The position numbers and the translations under genes are program-made. From Chrysogorgia sp. JL179-B06 (taxonomy: Eukaryota > Cnidaria > Anthozoa > Scleralcyonacea > Chrysogorgiidae), in contig JAYKKM010000123.1 in assembly GCA_035772405.1 (NCBI GenBank), forward strand, positions 3,236,001 through 3,300,000: a stretch of DNA of 64,000 bases. The letters are read 5' to 3'. Shown here piece by piece: positions 22,910-34,060 of the stretch. The first letter of the stretch is position 1. Each line of letters starts with the position of its first letter. The notes beneath the pieces were generated by a model. The model saw nothing but the letters and a program-made list of their open reading frames with translations. It was not told the DNA's origin and did not search any database.

Positions 22910-24095
22910 TTACTTGGGAGTTCCTTAATCTTCTCCATGTCTTTAAGTAAAAATGTTGTTTCATCTGGGTGAGAAGTATTGATAAATTGAACTTCACGAG
23001 ATGATCTTCTTAAAGACATTTGCATAACTAAATATACAGCCTCCTGTGCACTTATTTCAACAGCATTTAGAAATTTATTGCCAATATGTCTGACTCTGTT
23101 CATAATATTCCTATTGCCCTCTTTTGCTTCTTCACAAGCTTTTCGCAATAACTTACTCATTCCTCTTTGACCTTTTGTAATATATGAAAGAATATAAACA
23201 GCACAAGCATAAGGGTCTAATATATACTGAATGTCCATATTTGCACGCCAAGCTTTCAGTAAATTTGCATTGTAAGAATTTATTCTAATCTCAGTTGGGG
23301 ATCGTTTAAGTAGTAGAGTATCACGTTTAAGAGAAAGCCCAATGGCCTTTACATATTGTTTTTCAGATAAATCTAACTTTTCAAGTAATTCAGTAAAGCT
23401 GAGTGATTCATCTGTTTTCAGGGAATCTAATGAACTATGGATTCTTTCTAAATCATTATTTAATGCAACTGCAATGTCTTCTTCTAAATCAATTTCGGAT
23501 AGAGGTTGTAAAATCATTGTTCTTGGCATTGGAGGTAAAGGAAAATTAAACCTACATATTTTGTTACCCTTTTTCTTACACGTTTAGAGTGCCTATGTCT
23601 CTGTAAATTTACTAGATCACCTAAATCGTCAGAGTCAGCTTTACATGTCGTATAACTATCTACAAATTTAGCAATGTCATCAATAGAATCAATACCATAC
23701 TCAGGAGCATTTTTTATCCAGAATAAACCATGTATATGTGGTGATCCACGTTGTTGGAATTCAACTCGATAGAAAAAATCAACAACTTCACCAATTGGAT
23801 TAAGTGAGCTTTTGATAAAATTGTGAAGAAACAATTGCACCATGTGTTCAAAATTTCTTGCACATGTTACTGGATCTTTCTGTATTAAATCTGACTTCTT
23901 CTGCCAAGTCATTTCTTTTATCTCATTATCAGTGTATTCTTTCTTATCAACAAGACGACCAAGGATTTTAAGTAAATGCACCCATCTAGTTTCTGCAGCT
24001 GAGAATGAACAAAACCAGGTTGGTTTACCAAGTTGACGAATCATTGCAAATAAGTCTTTTTTACACCTTTCAAAATAAGGAGGCGAGCCTCGCAA
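22906..24095 (-). pseudogene. Helentron Rep (HUH nuclease) domain, frameshifted
   Basis: Two overlapping frames make one domain: 24095 down to about 23580 (RGSPPYFERCKKDLFAMIRQ, PTWFCSFSAAETRW, VEFQQRGSPHIHGLFW) and 23529 down to 22906 (PYACAVYILSYITKGQRGMS). The HIH of the HUH metal site is present, and Y-ILS-Y-ITK gives the two-tyrosine motif of Rep_Helitron. A one-base loss in an A run near 23585 splits them, and another shift near 22910 separates Rep from the helicase. Rep nicks and joins element ends during Helentron transposition. Confidence 0.85.
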
Positions 24096-25440
24096 ATTTC
24101 ATCTAAATTAATTAGCTTATTAACAGAATTTTCATATTTTAAATCTCCAGCTGTATATGTTTTACCTTTGGTTTTACACTTACGCAATGACAATGTTGCA
24201 CTTCCTTGAATTTGTTTTATCTGTAGCTTTTTTAATTTGTAAAAAATGTTTGGCACACTCTGTGCAACTCTTCGATCTTTACTACGTAACTCCCACTTAC
24301 AAATTGTACTATAGTGAACTGGCACAAGTCTTTCACTGTTATCAGATCGACGTTTGCCACAGTATATACTAGGAAAAGAAAGAAACTCTGAATCTTTGTC
24401 AATAAATATACTAAGTGGTCTATTTCCTTCGCCTGGTGCAAAACTGATTATATTATCACCATGTTGTGTCATGTCAGGTTCTTGTAATAAAGTATCCATC
24501 ACACCTGATGAATGTTCAATTTCTTCACACCATTCATCATCTGTATCATTGTCAATCAAGTCATCAGTTTTGCAGTTTTGTGTTGCTATATTATTTTCTT
24601 TTTCTTGAATTTTTTGTATACTATCTGATTTTTCTGAATTTGTTTTGTTAATAAACTCTGACCACTCTTCTTTTATTTACATCTAGGTTGGGTAGCCAAC
24701 TATCCGATACTTGTACTCCCTCATTTTTAAACAAATCACTTGTATTCACTAAATATCGAGCTGCTTCTAGAACTTTAGCTGGTCTAATATTCTGAAATTG
24801 ATAATGATGTTTGTAACTAAGACGCCTTTTAAGTTTGATTGGTATTGTTTGTGATTCATTTATTGGTCTTGGTAGAATGCTAACTGTTGAATTAACATCA
24901 GCAGGTACATTAACAATATTGCCGTGAATACTTAACTGACCTCCACTAGGTAATTCTCGCAGTTGCATGAAGGGAATTCTTGGCGAAATTAGTCTTTCCT
25001 CAAGGGGGTTAAATTTTGTAAAGCAATTGGCTTATTTGGAAAAGACATTTTGTTAGCCTTTGCACAACTTGGGAGCTTACCAGTTTTCAAGTTAGAGTGA
25101 CATGTAGAACAAATCCATTCTGTGTCATCAATACTTTTAACAACAGTAACACATGACGTAAGTATTTCTTTGGAACATAATTTGTACATAGTAGGATTGC
25201 ATTTTGTGACAGATGACTTATACCATAATTTATCACAACAAGTACAAATATATTCTGGGCCAATACTGATGTTACTGTGGAATAATGCTATACTGTCAGA
25301 CATAGTCAAGTGAGACCTGGGTTTAGAATCAACCTTGCCATGTTTATTAGTATCAACATCATAATGGTTATTATTTAACCTCTTACATTTTAGCACATCT
25401 GATTTATTTGTATTCTCTGATAATTTTCGTTTGAGGTACT
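24096..25440 (-). pseudogene. Helentron cysteine-rich and DUF6570-like N-terminal region, frameshifted
   Basis: In order on minus: PEYICTCCDKLWYKSSV and WICSTCHSNLKTGKLP (zinc-type cysteine pairs), NLTPLEERLISPRIPFMQLR, then RPAKVLEAARYLV, SDSWLPNLDVNKREEW and an acidic segment. SFAPGEGNRPLSIFIDKD and FPSIYCGKRRSDN come next. This is the region usually found upstream of Rep in Helitron-type proteins (DUF6570 followed by Helitron-like N). Single-base shifts occur near 24995 (a C run), 24670 and 24085. Confidence 0.7.
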
Positions 25441-26117
25441 TATTTTTTTGAGATTTGTTAACTCTTTCAGGATTTAATTTCTCAGGGTTTGATTGTTTAT
25501 ATTTAGTAACTGCTTTTTTCATGGATTCTTTTATTTTCTCAGGGTTTGATTGTATATATTTAGTAACTGCTTTTTTCATGGATTCTTTTATTTTCTCAGG
25601 GTTTGATTGTATATATTTAGTAACTGCTTTTTCCATGGATTCTTTTATTTTCTCAGGGTTTGATTGTTTATATTTAGCAACTGCTTTTTCCATGGATTAT
25701 TTTACTTTCTCAGGGTTTGATTGTTTATATTTAGTAGCTGCTTTTCTCATGGATTATTTTACTTTCTCAGGGTTTGATTGTTTATATTTAGTAGCTGCTT
25801 TTCTCATGGATTCTTTTGCTTTCTCAGGGTTTGACTGTTTATATTTGGTAACTGCTTTTCTCATGGATTCTTTTACTTTCTCAGGGTTTGATTGTTTATA
25901 TTTTGAAATTGCTTTTCTCATGGATCCTTTAAGTTTCTCAGGGTTTGATTGTTTATATGTAGTATTTGATTTTTTAGAAGATTCTTTAACTTTCTCAGGA
26001 TTTGATTGTCTATATGTTATACTTGATTTTCTATAAGATTATTTAACTTTATCAGGATTTAATTGTTTGTATGTTGCATTGGCTTTTTGCAAAGATTCCT
26101 TTTTTCTTTCATTTTCG
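25441..26117 (-). pseudogene. Helentron tandem peptide repeats (KYKQSNPEK), with in-frame stops
   Basis: About eleven tandem copies of a 57-bp, 19-residue unit of the form KYKQSNPEKVKESMRKA lie between the OTU domain and the cysteine-rich region. The repeats are charged and probably helical. Basic arrays of this kind are common upstream of Rep in Helitron proteins and may bind DNA, though this is inferred. Three units carry TAA in place of the GAA of KES (near 25697, 25754 and 26040). The adjacent pair suggests that a unit was duplicated after it had mutated. Confidence 0.8.
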
Positions 26118-26744
26118 TTATTTTCTACATTGATTATCCATCCTCCTTTTCCTCATGTATTCTCTCATGTAATCATTCCTGGTTTTATTGGATTGAGGTT
26201 TATCTTGACAAACATCACAATTTATAGGGTCACTAGAAACAACAGATGCTTGATTGTTTCTTGTATTGTTATTCAGGTGGGTTTGTTTATCAATTTCAGT
26301 CACATTTCCCAGTACACACTGGTTAATAGGGTTCGTCGAAACATAATGCATTTCATCTAAATGCCCAACATTAATATGTCTTGTATTTCCTGAAGAATAT
26401 ACAGGACGTACAATTGTAGTCTCAGAAAAATTTAGGGCAGTTTCAGTGATATGAATTGTTAAATTATGAGAATTTGCAACTGCCTGTATAATGATATGGT
26501 CAGCCCATGTTCCTTGTCTAGACATACTTTGTAAATAATGCAACCATGACTGTTCAGTATTACTTTCAATAAAGTGTTCTGGAGAGTTTATTAGATGTTG
26601 AATTGCAAGAGCTCGTATTTGTAAATGTTTAGCTTCTGTACCAAAAATTTGGTGACTTACACTACGAAAAAAACAGTTCCCATCACCAATCACATCTACT
26701 GATCTTAATCCTATTTGAGATAGTCTACTTGTTAACAATAACAT
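26118..26744 (-). pseudogene. Helentron OTU cysteine protease domain
   Basis: The 208-residue frame contains VIGDGNCFFRSVSHQIFG, the OTU catalytic Asp and Cys motif (D-G-N-C), and ends its core with INVGHLDEMHYVSTNP, where the His of H-Y is the expected catalytic residue. Between them lies TWADHIIIQAVANSHNLTIHI. OTU proteases cleave ubiquitin chains or the element's own polyprotein, and their presence is typical of Helentrons. The domain itself is intact, but frameshifts on both sides cut it off from the 2A motif and the repeats. Confidence 0.85.
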
Positions 26745-26800
26745 CGAAAAGTTTGAACGCCGTGTTAAGTTGGAGCATTCTTTTCTTTGCTGGATTAATA

Positions 26801-26842
26801 GGACCTGGATTTAATTCAATGTCACCACATGTCGTCAGCAAA
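26801..26842 (-). other. 2A-like ribosome-skipping motif ahead of the OTU domain
   Basis: One minus-strand frame reads ILLTTCGDIELNPGP, which matches the D-x-E-x-N-P-G|P consensus with the usual hydrophobic lead. 2A peptides make the ribosome skip a bond, releasing the upstream product. Here it would separate the N-terminal ORF (26835-27566) from the OTU-Rep-helicase polyprotein. Single-base shifts now separate it from both neighbours. Confidence 0.75.
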
Positions 26843-27566
26843 ATCTTGAAGATGTTTTGACTCTTTGTTTATCACATTTACTAGAATTAACAGTTGATAT
26901 GGTTGTATCTCTTAGTTTCAATAATTTGTGTTTTCTCGTTCGTTTAATCTTCTGCAAGTTAAATCCTACTTTGACTTTGTATTTTCCCGTTACATTTTGT
27001 CGGTTTTGAGACATGTTTTTAATGTCTTTCTTCAAATGACACTTGGCTAACTTCCATAACCGCGGAAATGCATTATTTAGACGGTGATAAACGTCTTTTC
27101 TATATCTTATAGAAAGCAAGTCATGCCAGGAAGACGATTTGGGGATCGTATGTTTTATTAGCAATTTGATTTTACGTCTGCTGTGTTTATTTTTTCTCAT
27201 AAAATGAATTACTCTCTTCAATGGTATCCTAGACGGTTCTCGTTCACGTGTTCTGATATGTGATACACTTGTTTGTAATCTATCTCGTCTGTAAAACTGC
27301 ATGAACGTTCGCTTGCTGTTGATATCAATACAAGTATTGTTGTCGATTCTAGTACTAGTTTGATTGACGTATTTGTGTTCAATTGTTTCATAGATATTTG
27401 ATAGATTTTGATAAGCATTTGATAGATTTTGATAAGCATTTGATAAATTTTGATAGTATTCACAATTATCCACCGTGGTGGTCGACCCGTGAATAATTGG
27501 GTCTGTGGCGATGTATTCTAACATCTCCTCGCCTTTTGCATCTGAAATGCTAACCCGGCGAGTCAA
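26835..27566 (-). CDS. Helentron N-terminal ORF, basic protein of unknown function
   Basis: The 243-residue frame begins MTRRVSISDAKGEEM and has three copies of YQNLSNA near residues 38-58. After these it is strongly basic (HFMRKNKHSRRKIKLLIKH, KIKRTRKHKLLKLR). It ends just upstream of the 2A motif, one frame away. Its position suggests the first product of the Helentron polyprotein, perhaps a nucleic-acid-binding protein. I do not recognise a family. The upstream side runs into tandem repeats, so the true start is uncertain. Confidence 0.5.
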   Translation of the reverse strand: MTRRVSISDAKGEEMLEYIATDPIIHGSTTTVDNCEYYQNLSNAYQNLSNAYQNLSNIYETIEHKYVNQTSTRIDNNTCIDINSKRTFMQFYRRDRLQTSVSHIRTREREPSRIPLKRVIHFMRKNKHSRRKIKLLIKHTIPKSSSWHDLLSIRYRKDVYHRLNNAFPRLWKLAKCHLKKDIKNMSQNRQNVTGKYKVKVGFNLQKIKRTRKHKLLKLRDTTISTVNSSKCDKQRVKTSSRFC

Positions 27567-27569
27567 GGT

Positions 27570-27720
27570 TGTAGCGATAACACGTGGGCTATCTCCTCGT
27601 CTTTCGCTTCGATTACATAAAGCTCTCTCTGACGAGTGAAGAGATTGTCGACGACACGTGGGCCGTCTCCTCGTCTTTTGCTTCGATTACATAAAGCTCT
27701 CTGACGAGTCAAGTTCACAG
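27570..27720. repeat. Tandem repeats of about 76-80 bp at the Helentron 5' side
   Basis: Two units share ACACGTGGGC, TCTCCTCGTCTTT, GCTTCGATTACATAAAGC and GACGAGT. A third, partial unit lies at 28977-29015, beyond the LINE, so the LINE inserted into the array. Confidence 0.8.
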
Positions 27721-28975
27721 TCCTCGGAGCTACATCTGAAACGCTACCTGTTATGTCAGGCGTGCCACAAGGATCAATTCTTGGCCCGGCGTTATTTCTA
27801 TTGTATGTAAACGACCTTCCGGATACCGTGAAGTCAAGCACAGTAACTATGTTTGCTGATGACACCAAAATCTTCAAGACAATTAAATCTGAAGACGATG
27901 CAAACCTACTCCAACAGGACCTGTCTAATCGTGGTCTACTTCCTCTGGTCTCCCCTTTAACGGAAAAAAATGTCGATCTCAATCTATCACCCGTAAAATC
28001 AAGCCGGTGATAGTTACGTATAAAATTATGAACGGTATTGACCTGGAGTCAGCAAAATCCGAGCGGGACCTAGGCGTTTGGCTCTCCACGGATCTTACGT
28101 GGTCAAAACAAGTTTTGGTACAAAGTTCTCGTGCCACCAAATTACTGGGGTATGTTAGACGTAATACGCGATACATCCGAAGTGTAGACGTGAGGAGATC
28201 TATCTATCTTACCTTGGTGCGTTCTCATCTAGCATACGCAGTCCAGATTTGGTCGCCGCAAACTATCTTACTCATATCTAGGCTTGAAAAAGTACAAAGG
28301 CGTGGCACCAAGTATATTCTTAATCTACCGTTTAGATGCTGCGTTACTTATTCATCTCGGTTGCAGTCATTACGTCTTCTGCCAATAACGTATTGGCACG
28401 AATTTTTGGATATGATATTTTTCTTTAAGGTGATTTATGGTTTGGTAAGAGTTAATGATTATGCCTTACCTCGTATCCATCACTCTGCTAGACAAACCAG
28501 ATGGAACAGTAAACAAAATACTCCGAAATTCATTCAACCGAAGTGCAAGTCCTCTACATATCAACGATCCTTCACTGTACGGACGGTACGAATTTGGAAT
28601 ACTTTAGCCAACGATCTCGATTTGAGTATGTCCAACTTACTATCATTTAAACACGCTATGTTTAAATACTATTCTAAAGCTGTACAATCAACTTATGACC
28701 CTGAAGATCCTAGAACCTTTAAATCAATCTGCCTAAAATGTAACACTTCGCGCAATTTGACGCTACCGATAACTTGTTGTTATTAACTTAAATTTTATGT
28801 ATGTTCTAACTTATGGGCCTGCAGTAATTGGCTACCTGCTGTTGCGGTTACCCTGCCTTGTAATGTCCTTTTGTCTGTTTCATGAACATTCGTGGTGAAG
28901 TAATCATGTATAATTATGCATTATGTAATATTTTGTGGCGAAGCAAATAAATTAAAATTAAAAATTAGATTAGAT
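27712..28975 (+). pseudogene. 5'-truncated LINE (CR1/jockey/L2-like) inserted in the Helentron
   Basis: Two frames join: MSGVPQGSILGPALFLLYVNDLP and MFADDTKIFKTIKS (27753-28010; FADD is the RT catalytic motif), then 28007-28786 with SERDLGVWLSTDL, LVRSHLAYAVQIWSP, LEKVQRRGTKYIL and VRTVRIWNTLAND. These are the RT C-half and the conserved tail of APE-type LINEs. Frame changes near 27930-28010 disable it. The 3' UTR ends in an A/T-rich AAATTAAAATTAAAAATTAG tail at about 28975. The element is 5' truncated, as is usual for target-primed insertions. Confidence 0.88.
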
Positions 28976-29015
28976 TGTTAACGACACGTGGGCCGCTTCC
29001 TCGGCGAGTCAAGAG

Positions 29016-29838
29016 ATCGTTACTAGTTAAAGTACCACAGAAGCTAGCCATTTGTTATCACTGCCGTGCGAAACGAGCTTGTCTGCATACAACCAAGACC
29101 AAATTGAGAGTGAAAATAAATCTGAATTACTCATTACCTTATATGGACATTGGAATAGCTTTTACGGCGTAACCAAATCAATCATCCTCCCGTCCGAAGA
29201 ATAACCGGACCATGCAAACAGAACGAGAAACTACAGAGCATTATATTACATTTATATATTAGAGACTCGAAGTATCATAACAGTGTATTTAAAGAAAGAC
29301 AAATACGCTGAGCTTACCTGACAGTTTGACTCAGACTTCAGTGTGACCAACGTGGCAGGAATTATATCCTGAATATCAGACCTTTATTTTATATACAGCA
29401 ATATGCATACAGGCTCGTCTTCCCCTAGCAGACAATGAATCCTTTCTCCTACACCATATTTAATACTGTAAGTCCACAAAATCACTGTTTCAAGTAGGTA
29501 TATTTAATCTCTCGCTCCTTGGCTCTACCATCTTTGTATTTTGATAATCAACTCGCGCGTGCGCAGTAGCATGTTAACATAAAAACACGGGGGATACGGC
29601 TTATATTCGAGACATATTATGAAATATTCAAGATATCGAAATCAAACTGCATTGCAATTTGACACGTAAAAACTCATCGATAACTCACTTGACGGTTTTC
29701 CCTCATTGTTCAGGAACTTCACATTCATTTTCCCACTCACAAAAGTAAATTGAAGAACCAAAATACTACGAAATAATAATGTCGCCACCCCCCGGATGTT
29801 AACACTATCGGTCACTGACTCTATATATGCATGAATGA
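29016..29838. other. Helentron 5' non-coding region
   Basis: No convincing gene on either strand. It lies between the tandem repeats and the terminal (TA)n tract and probably holds the Helentron promoter for minus-strand transcription. Confidence 0.4.
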
Positions 29839-29948
<110 letters not shown>

Positions 29949-29975
29949 TGTGAATTTTCGCCACTCATCACAATA

Positions 29976-30000
29976 CTGCAAAGTTTAAAAAACTTTGCAC
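29976..30000. other. Terminal hairpin at the Helentron 5' end
   Basis: TGCAAAGTTT and AACTTTGCAC form a 10-bp stem around a short A-rich loop at the right edge of the insertion. GTGCAAAGTTT also occurs at 13468-13478, close to the other end. This is the same asymmetric arrangement as in the 2.3-kb elements. Confidence 0.75.
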
Positions 30001-30002
30001 TA

Positions 30003-30237
30003 ATAAGCTGTATTTTACATTGACAGATAAAAATAAGTTGTGACCCACTAGGCCAGCTACTGTAGGTCTGACATGTTCCATAATGGGTGGAATACTGTAA
30101 ACACAGTTTATATATGGAATACATGCCAGTATATAAAACATGGACGTCAAGATCATATTGTCATTATTATTGGTTGAAAAAAGTATAACCTTCTTATTGC
30201 CAGGGACGGCATCTAACCATTGTGCCATCGAGATTCA
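30003..30237 (-). repeat. SINE-like relic with tRNA-type A box, copy 2
   Basis: Same block as 8880-9115. On minus it ends in TGGCACAATGGTTAG, an A-box-like sequence. It marks the return of host intron sequence after the Helentron. Confidence 0.45.
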
Positions 30238-30299
30238 GATGAAGACTAAAGTTTATAATGATGTACTGGTTCTAATGATATATGTACTTCCTATGCAGC

Positions 30300-30560
30300 A
30301 GTAGGTAGCTCAATGGTATATCTCTGTCCGGGACAGAATAATTTTTCTGAGAATGAGCTTGCTTGACAATGATCCATGTACTGTATCGTCTGTTTCCCCC
30401 CGAGCTGCTCCCTTATTCACTACAGCAGTGTATATATTAACACTGACAAGTATACAGTAATGCTTGTTTATTGCTACAAAATTGTAGGCCAGGCCCAGGT
30501 CATATAAACACAGCAATAGTATGCATGTTTTTTCACCCTAAACTACTGTATATATATAGG
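30300..30560 (+). repeat. tRNA-derived SINE, head damaged
   Basis: Begins with TAGGTAGCTCAATGGTA (A box). The B-box position is disrupted. The body, with AGCAGTGTATATATTAACACTGAC and AGGCCAGGCCCAGGTC-type stretches, matches the better preserved copy at 38588-38850. Confidence 0.6.
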
Positions 30561-31150
30561 CTAATTATCAAGCATAGTATTTATAATTTTAATAAAATAA
30601 TAAACATACTGTACATGCAATTTCAAAATTTGTACTAACACTAATACTATTCTGCAGTATTATAAAGAACAAATGGTATATATTTTAAACTGCGTGAATT
30701 TATTTCCAACTGTCAAAATATTACATATTATAATACAGTATGTTTTGAAAATTCTAAACATTCAAAACCGCATTACACACTTTCAAAATTTTCCTACTAC
30801 ATATTTACACCATAATTGTGGTTTTTCAAGGGCTTTCCAATGATATATAGTACATCTCTCTTTATTATAAGTACATCTCTTTACTATAAGTACATTATAG
30901 TACATCTCCAAAATTATATATTTTTTTCAATTTTTGCATTCGCAATCATGTGACGGTTGCAATTTAAATATTAATTCAAATGCAGAGGTCTACCAATCAG
31001 CTTCTGTTGCAGACTATTTACCAGGGCCAAATTTTCCGATGCCGCGCATCCTCCGGCCGTTGATGAATATATAAAAACAAACAAACTCGATTCTACTCTG
31101 CCCACCCTGCAAGTATCCCCGTCATGATAAGGGACTAAACGCCGGTCGAT
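30561..31150. other. AT-rich stretch without recognised genes
   Basis: No coding signal or known repeat is seen. It contains short direct repeats of AGTACATCTC near 30850-30910. Confidence 0.5.
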
Positions 31151-31568
31151 ATTTATGCACCGACAATTTATTTTACAATTAATCATAATTTAATAATAGG
31201 GGTGATTGAAAAATTGTGAATTTTTACATAATGATTAGACAACGAGCATCGTTTTATGAGCTAATAGTTTACGCGGGTGAAGCCCAAGTTTAATATAGCC
31301 AATATAAAACGAGGGTGAGCAGTTCAATAATTGTAGTAAATATTTATTTACTTGATTTTTGAGTTGGTAATTGGACCAACACTGGGGTTGCTATTATCTA
31401 GATGAGTATGTATTTAGCATAGCTTGCGGTATTTGGCCTATAACTAAGACTGAAATGCGCACCTTGGCATATAGGATATGTAGGCGTAGTTTCTATCGTT
31501 ATCTGGTTATTGAATTGCGATGTGCTGTAGGTAATTCGACCAACACTGGGTTACTATTATGTGGATGA
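31151..31568 (-). repeat. Terminal repeat fragment of Penelope family 2
   Basis: Matches 53756-54470: shared ATGCACCGACAATTTATTT at the left and the repeated GGACCAACACTGGGGTTGCT further right. No ORF. The strand follows the better copy at 53600-57310. Confidence 0.6.
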
Positions 31569-31790
31569 GTGCACTGATGAGTTACCACCTGGTTTATTAA
31601 AAGATTCTGCGGCTACGATATCTCCACCATTAACCCACATAATCAACCTTTCATTAGAATCTGGTGTTTTTCCGACGGAATGGAAAACGGCGAAAATTGT
31701 AGCCATCCATGCATAAATCAGGTTCAACAACAACATTTGACAACTACAAGCCCATTTCAATTCTTCCCGTAATATCAAAGGTGATGTAAT
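31569..31790 (+). pseudogene. LINE reverse-transcriptase N-part fragment
   Basis: The frame reads DELPPGLLKDSAATISPPL, LTHIINLSLESGVFPTEW, KTAKIVAIH, then after one shift FDNYKPISILPVISK. These are the first RT blocks of CR1/L2-like LINEs. It has no flanking LINE parts and ends abruptly at a Penelope fragment. Confidence 0.8.
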
Positions 31791-31799
31791 ATATGAACA

Positions 31800-32125
31800 A
31801 CGAGTTTGAGTGTTTCATCAGGGGATCCAAACACGAGAAAAATGATGAAAACACGAGCGGCCGTTTTTATTGCTTTCTACAAATCCATGGGACAGCAATG
31901 GGTTCTCAATGCACCAAATGAACTAACTCCACTTGAGTGGATAAGATTCATTGATGACATATTTGCTTTGTGGACGCATGGTATTGATACCCTTAATGAG
32001 ATTTTAGAATATCTCAACAACTTTCACCCAACAATTAATTAAGTTTGATTACACATACTCCTCTAAATCTGTAAATTTCCTTGACACAACAATTTACATC
32101 AACAACGACAACAAACTGGATTAAA
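31800..32125 (+). pseudogene. Penelope-like RT fragment
   Basis: Fragments in changing frames read IHGTAMGSQ, LEWIRFIDDIFALWTHG (with the catalytic IDD), NEILEYLNNFHPTI and FDYTYSSKSVNFLDTTIYI. This is the catalytic core of a Penelope-like RT from the same broad family as 39429-39740. Several small deletions are evident. The 110-bp satellite begins shortly after it. Confidence 0.75.
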
Positions 32126-32239
32126 CCAACGAGATATGTCCAGCATAGGCATTGGATAGCAGCTGCTTTAGATTGGTTTCCAGTTGTTACAGGTGGTTTG
32201 TTATTACTGACTATTTGATGTCTTCACCTGTGTCAGATT

Positions 32240-33275
32240 GTAGCAGTCATTGTATGGGCTTGTAAGTGGTGTAAATGGTGTAGATGGTAGCAGGTGCTAG
32301 CAGCTGCTTACCACCTGTGTCAGGTAGTTGCAGGTGGTAGACTGGTCCATTGTGTATGGGCTTGTAAGTAGTGTAAATGGTGCAATTGGTAGCAAGTGCT
32401 AGCAGCTGCTTACCACCTGTGTCAGGTGATAGCAAGTGGTAGACTGGTGCATGGGGTCTTAGTGTATGAGGTTGTAAGTGGTGTAAATGGTGCAATTGGT
32501 AGCAGGTGCTAGCAGCTGCTAGCAGCTGCTTACCACCTGTGTCAGGTGGTTGCAGGTGGTAGACTGGTCCATGGGTCTTAGTGTATGGCCTTGTAAGTGG
32601 TGTAAATGGTGCAATTGGTAGCAGGTGCTAGCAGCTGCTTACCACCTGTGTCAGGTGGTTGCAGGTGGTAGACTGGTCCATTGGTCTTAGTGTATGGCGT
32701 TGTAAGTGGTGTAAATGGTGCAATTGGTAGCAGGTGCTAGCAGCTGCTTACCACCTGTGTCAGGTGGTAGACTGGTCCATTGGATCTTAGTGTATGGGCT
32801 TGTAAGTGGTGTAAATGGTGCAATTGATAGCAGGTGCTAGCAGCTGCTTACCACCTGTGTCAGGTGGTAGGAAGTGGTAGATTGGTCCATTGGGTCTTAG
32901 TGTATGGTCTTGTAAGTGGTGTAAATGGTGCAATTGGTAGCAGGTGCTAGCAGCTGCTTACCACCTGTGTCAGGTGGTTGCAGGTGGTAGACTGGTCCAT
33001 GGGGTCTTAGTGTATGGCCTTGTAAGTGGTGTAAATGGTGCAATTGGTAGCAGGTGCTAGCAGCTGCTTACCACCTGTGTCAGGTGGTTGCAGGTGGTAG
33101 AGTGGTCCATGGGGTCTTAGTGTATGGCCTTGTAAGTGGTGTAAATGGTGCAATTGGTAGCAGGTGCTAGCAGCTGCTTACCACCTGTGTCAGGTGGTTG
33201 CAGGTGGTAGACTGGTCCATGGGGTCTTAGTGTTGGGCTTGTAAGTGGTGTAAATGGTGTAGGTGGTATACTGGT
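32240..33275. repeat. 110-bp satellite, about nine copies
   Basis: The unit contains GGTGCTAGCAGCTGCTTACC, ACCTGTGTCAGGTGGT, AGACTGGTCCAT and TTGTAAGTGGTGTAAATGG. Adjacent units are 102-113 bp long, mostly 110. The central GCTAGCAGCTGC and ACCACCTG...CAGGTGGT parts are near-palindromic. Reading frames through it are not genes. Confidence 0.92.
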
Positions 33276-33344
33276 GCGCAGTGAAATTATAGTCCTGGAA
33301 CGAATCTACTATTGTTCAACATGGCGTCCTTATAAGTGATAGCA

Positions 33345-34060
33345 TGAAATATATTTTGAGATGGTTTTTTGTTTATCAGTTGTTGGGCGCTGTGTATTTT
33401 AATGTTATTTCGTTTTGTGAATTTGTTTGTAAATTTATATTCGGAGAGCGAATTGAAGAAAAAGACGTGCAACGGTTTGTTTTGGCAAGCAAGAAGTTCG
33501 AGTACATGTATGGAAACTCAGTTGCCGTCGTTTGAGGAAGTCAACAGCGCTTGTTTAAACTCAGATTTCCCGATCTCTGCCATTTTGGTAAGCGAATTAC
33601 AAAATTGTAGAAAGTGTAATCGACAATTGGTGTTAGACGGTTCGTTTAAAAGGGTTGTGGTATACCATGCCGTTAGTGGGACTTACGTCGGTTGTCGTTT
33701 GACAAAGTGATGCGGGAAATGCAAAGTGTATGAGCATTATGGGTTTTGCAGTGAAGGAAGTGCGCGGATGTATGATGAAACGTTTTCTAAGAAGGAGTTT
33801 CTTCTTAGTACTGAAGACACTGCGATTGACATAAATATCCTAAAATACTACAAACAAGAATTTGTTTGCGGCGTTACCATTTAAGACAAAGACAGCTAGC
33901 TGTATACAACACGTTTCATGGGTACGACACACTCAATAGCGGAATGACGATCACTCCGGGGAAGTTGAGCTCAATGGAAGATGGTCCAGTCAATATCGGT
34001 TTGATAACATTCTTGCAAGTCTTTCTCAATTTGACACAGCTTATTTTGTGAACGTGCCAT
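33345..34060 (+). pseudogene. Remnant of a cysteine-cluster gene, possibly KDZ-transposase-associated (CxC5/CxC6-like)
   Basis: Fragments in several frames read FPISAILVSELQNCRKCNRQLV, YHAVSGTYVGCRLTK, CGKCKVYEHYGFCSEGSARMYD, LLSTEDTAIDINILKYY and VYNTFHGYD (33506-34050). Paired CxxC motifs followed by this pattern resemble the CxC5/CxC6 cysteine-cluster domains linked to KDZ (Zisupton/Dileera-type) transposases. In-frame stops at 33708 and 33880 and further shifts make it a pseudogene. The family call is tentative. Confidence 0.45.

Noticed and set aside
25455..26036. 193-residue plus-strand ORF with FSGFDCLYLVTAF repeats
   Set aside because: It is the antisense of the Helentron KYKQSNPEK repeats, open because the unit is 57 bp.
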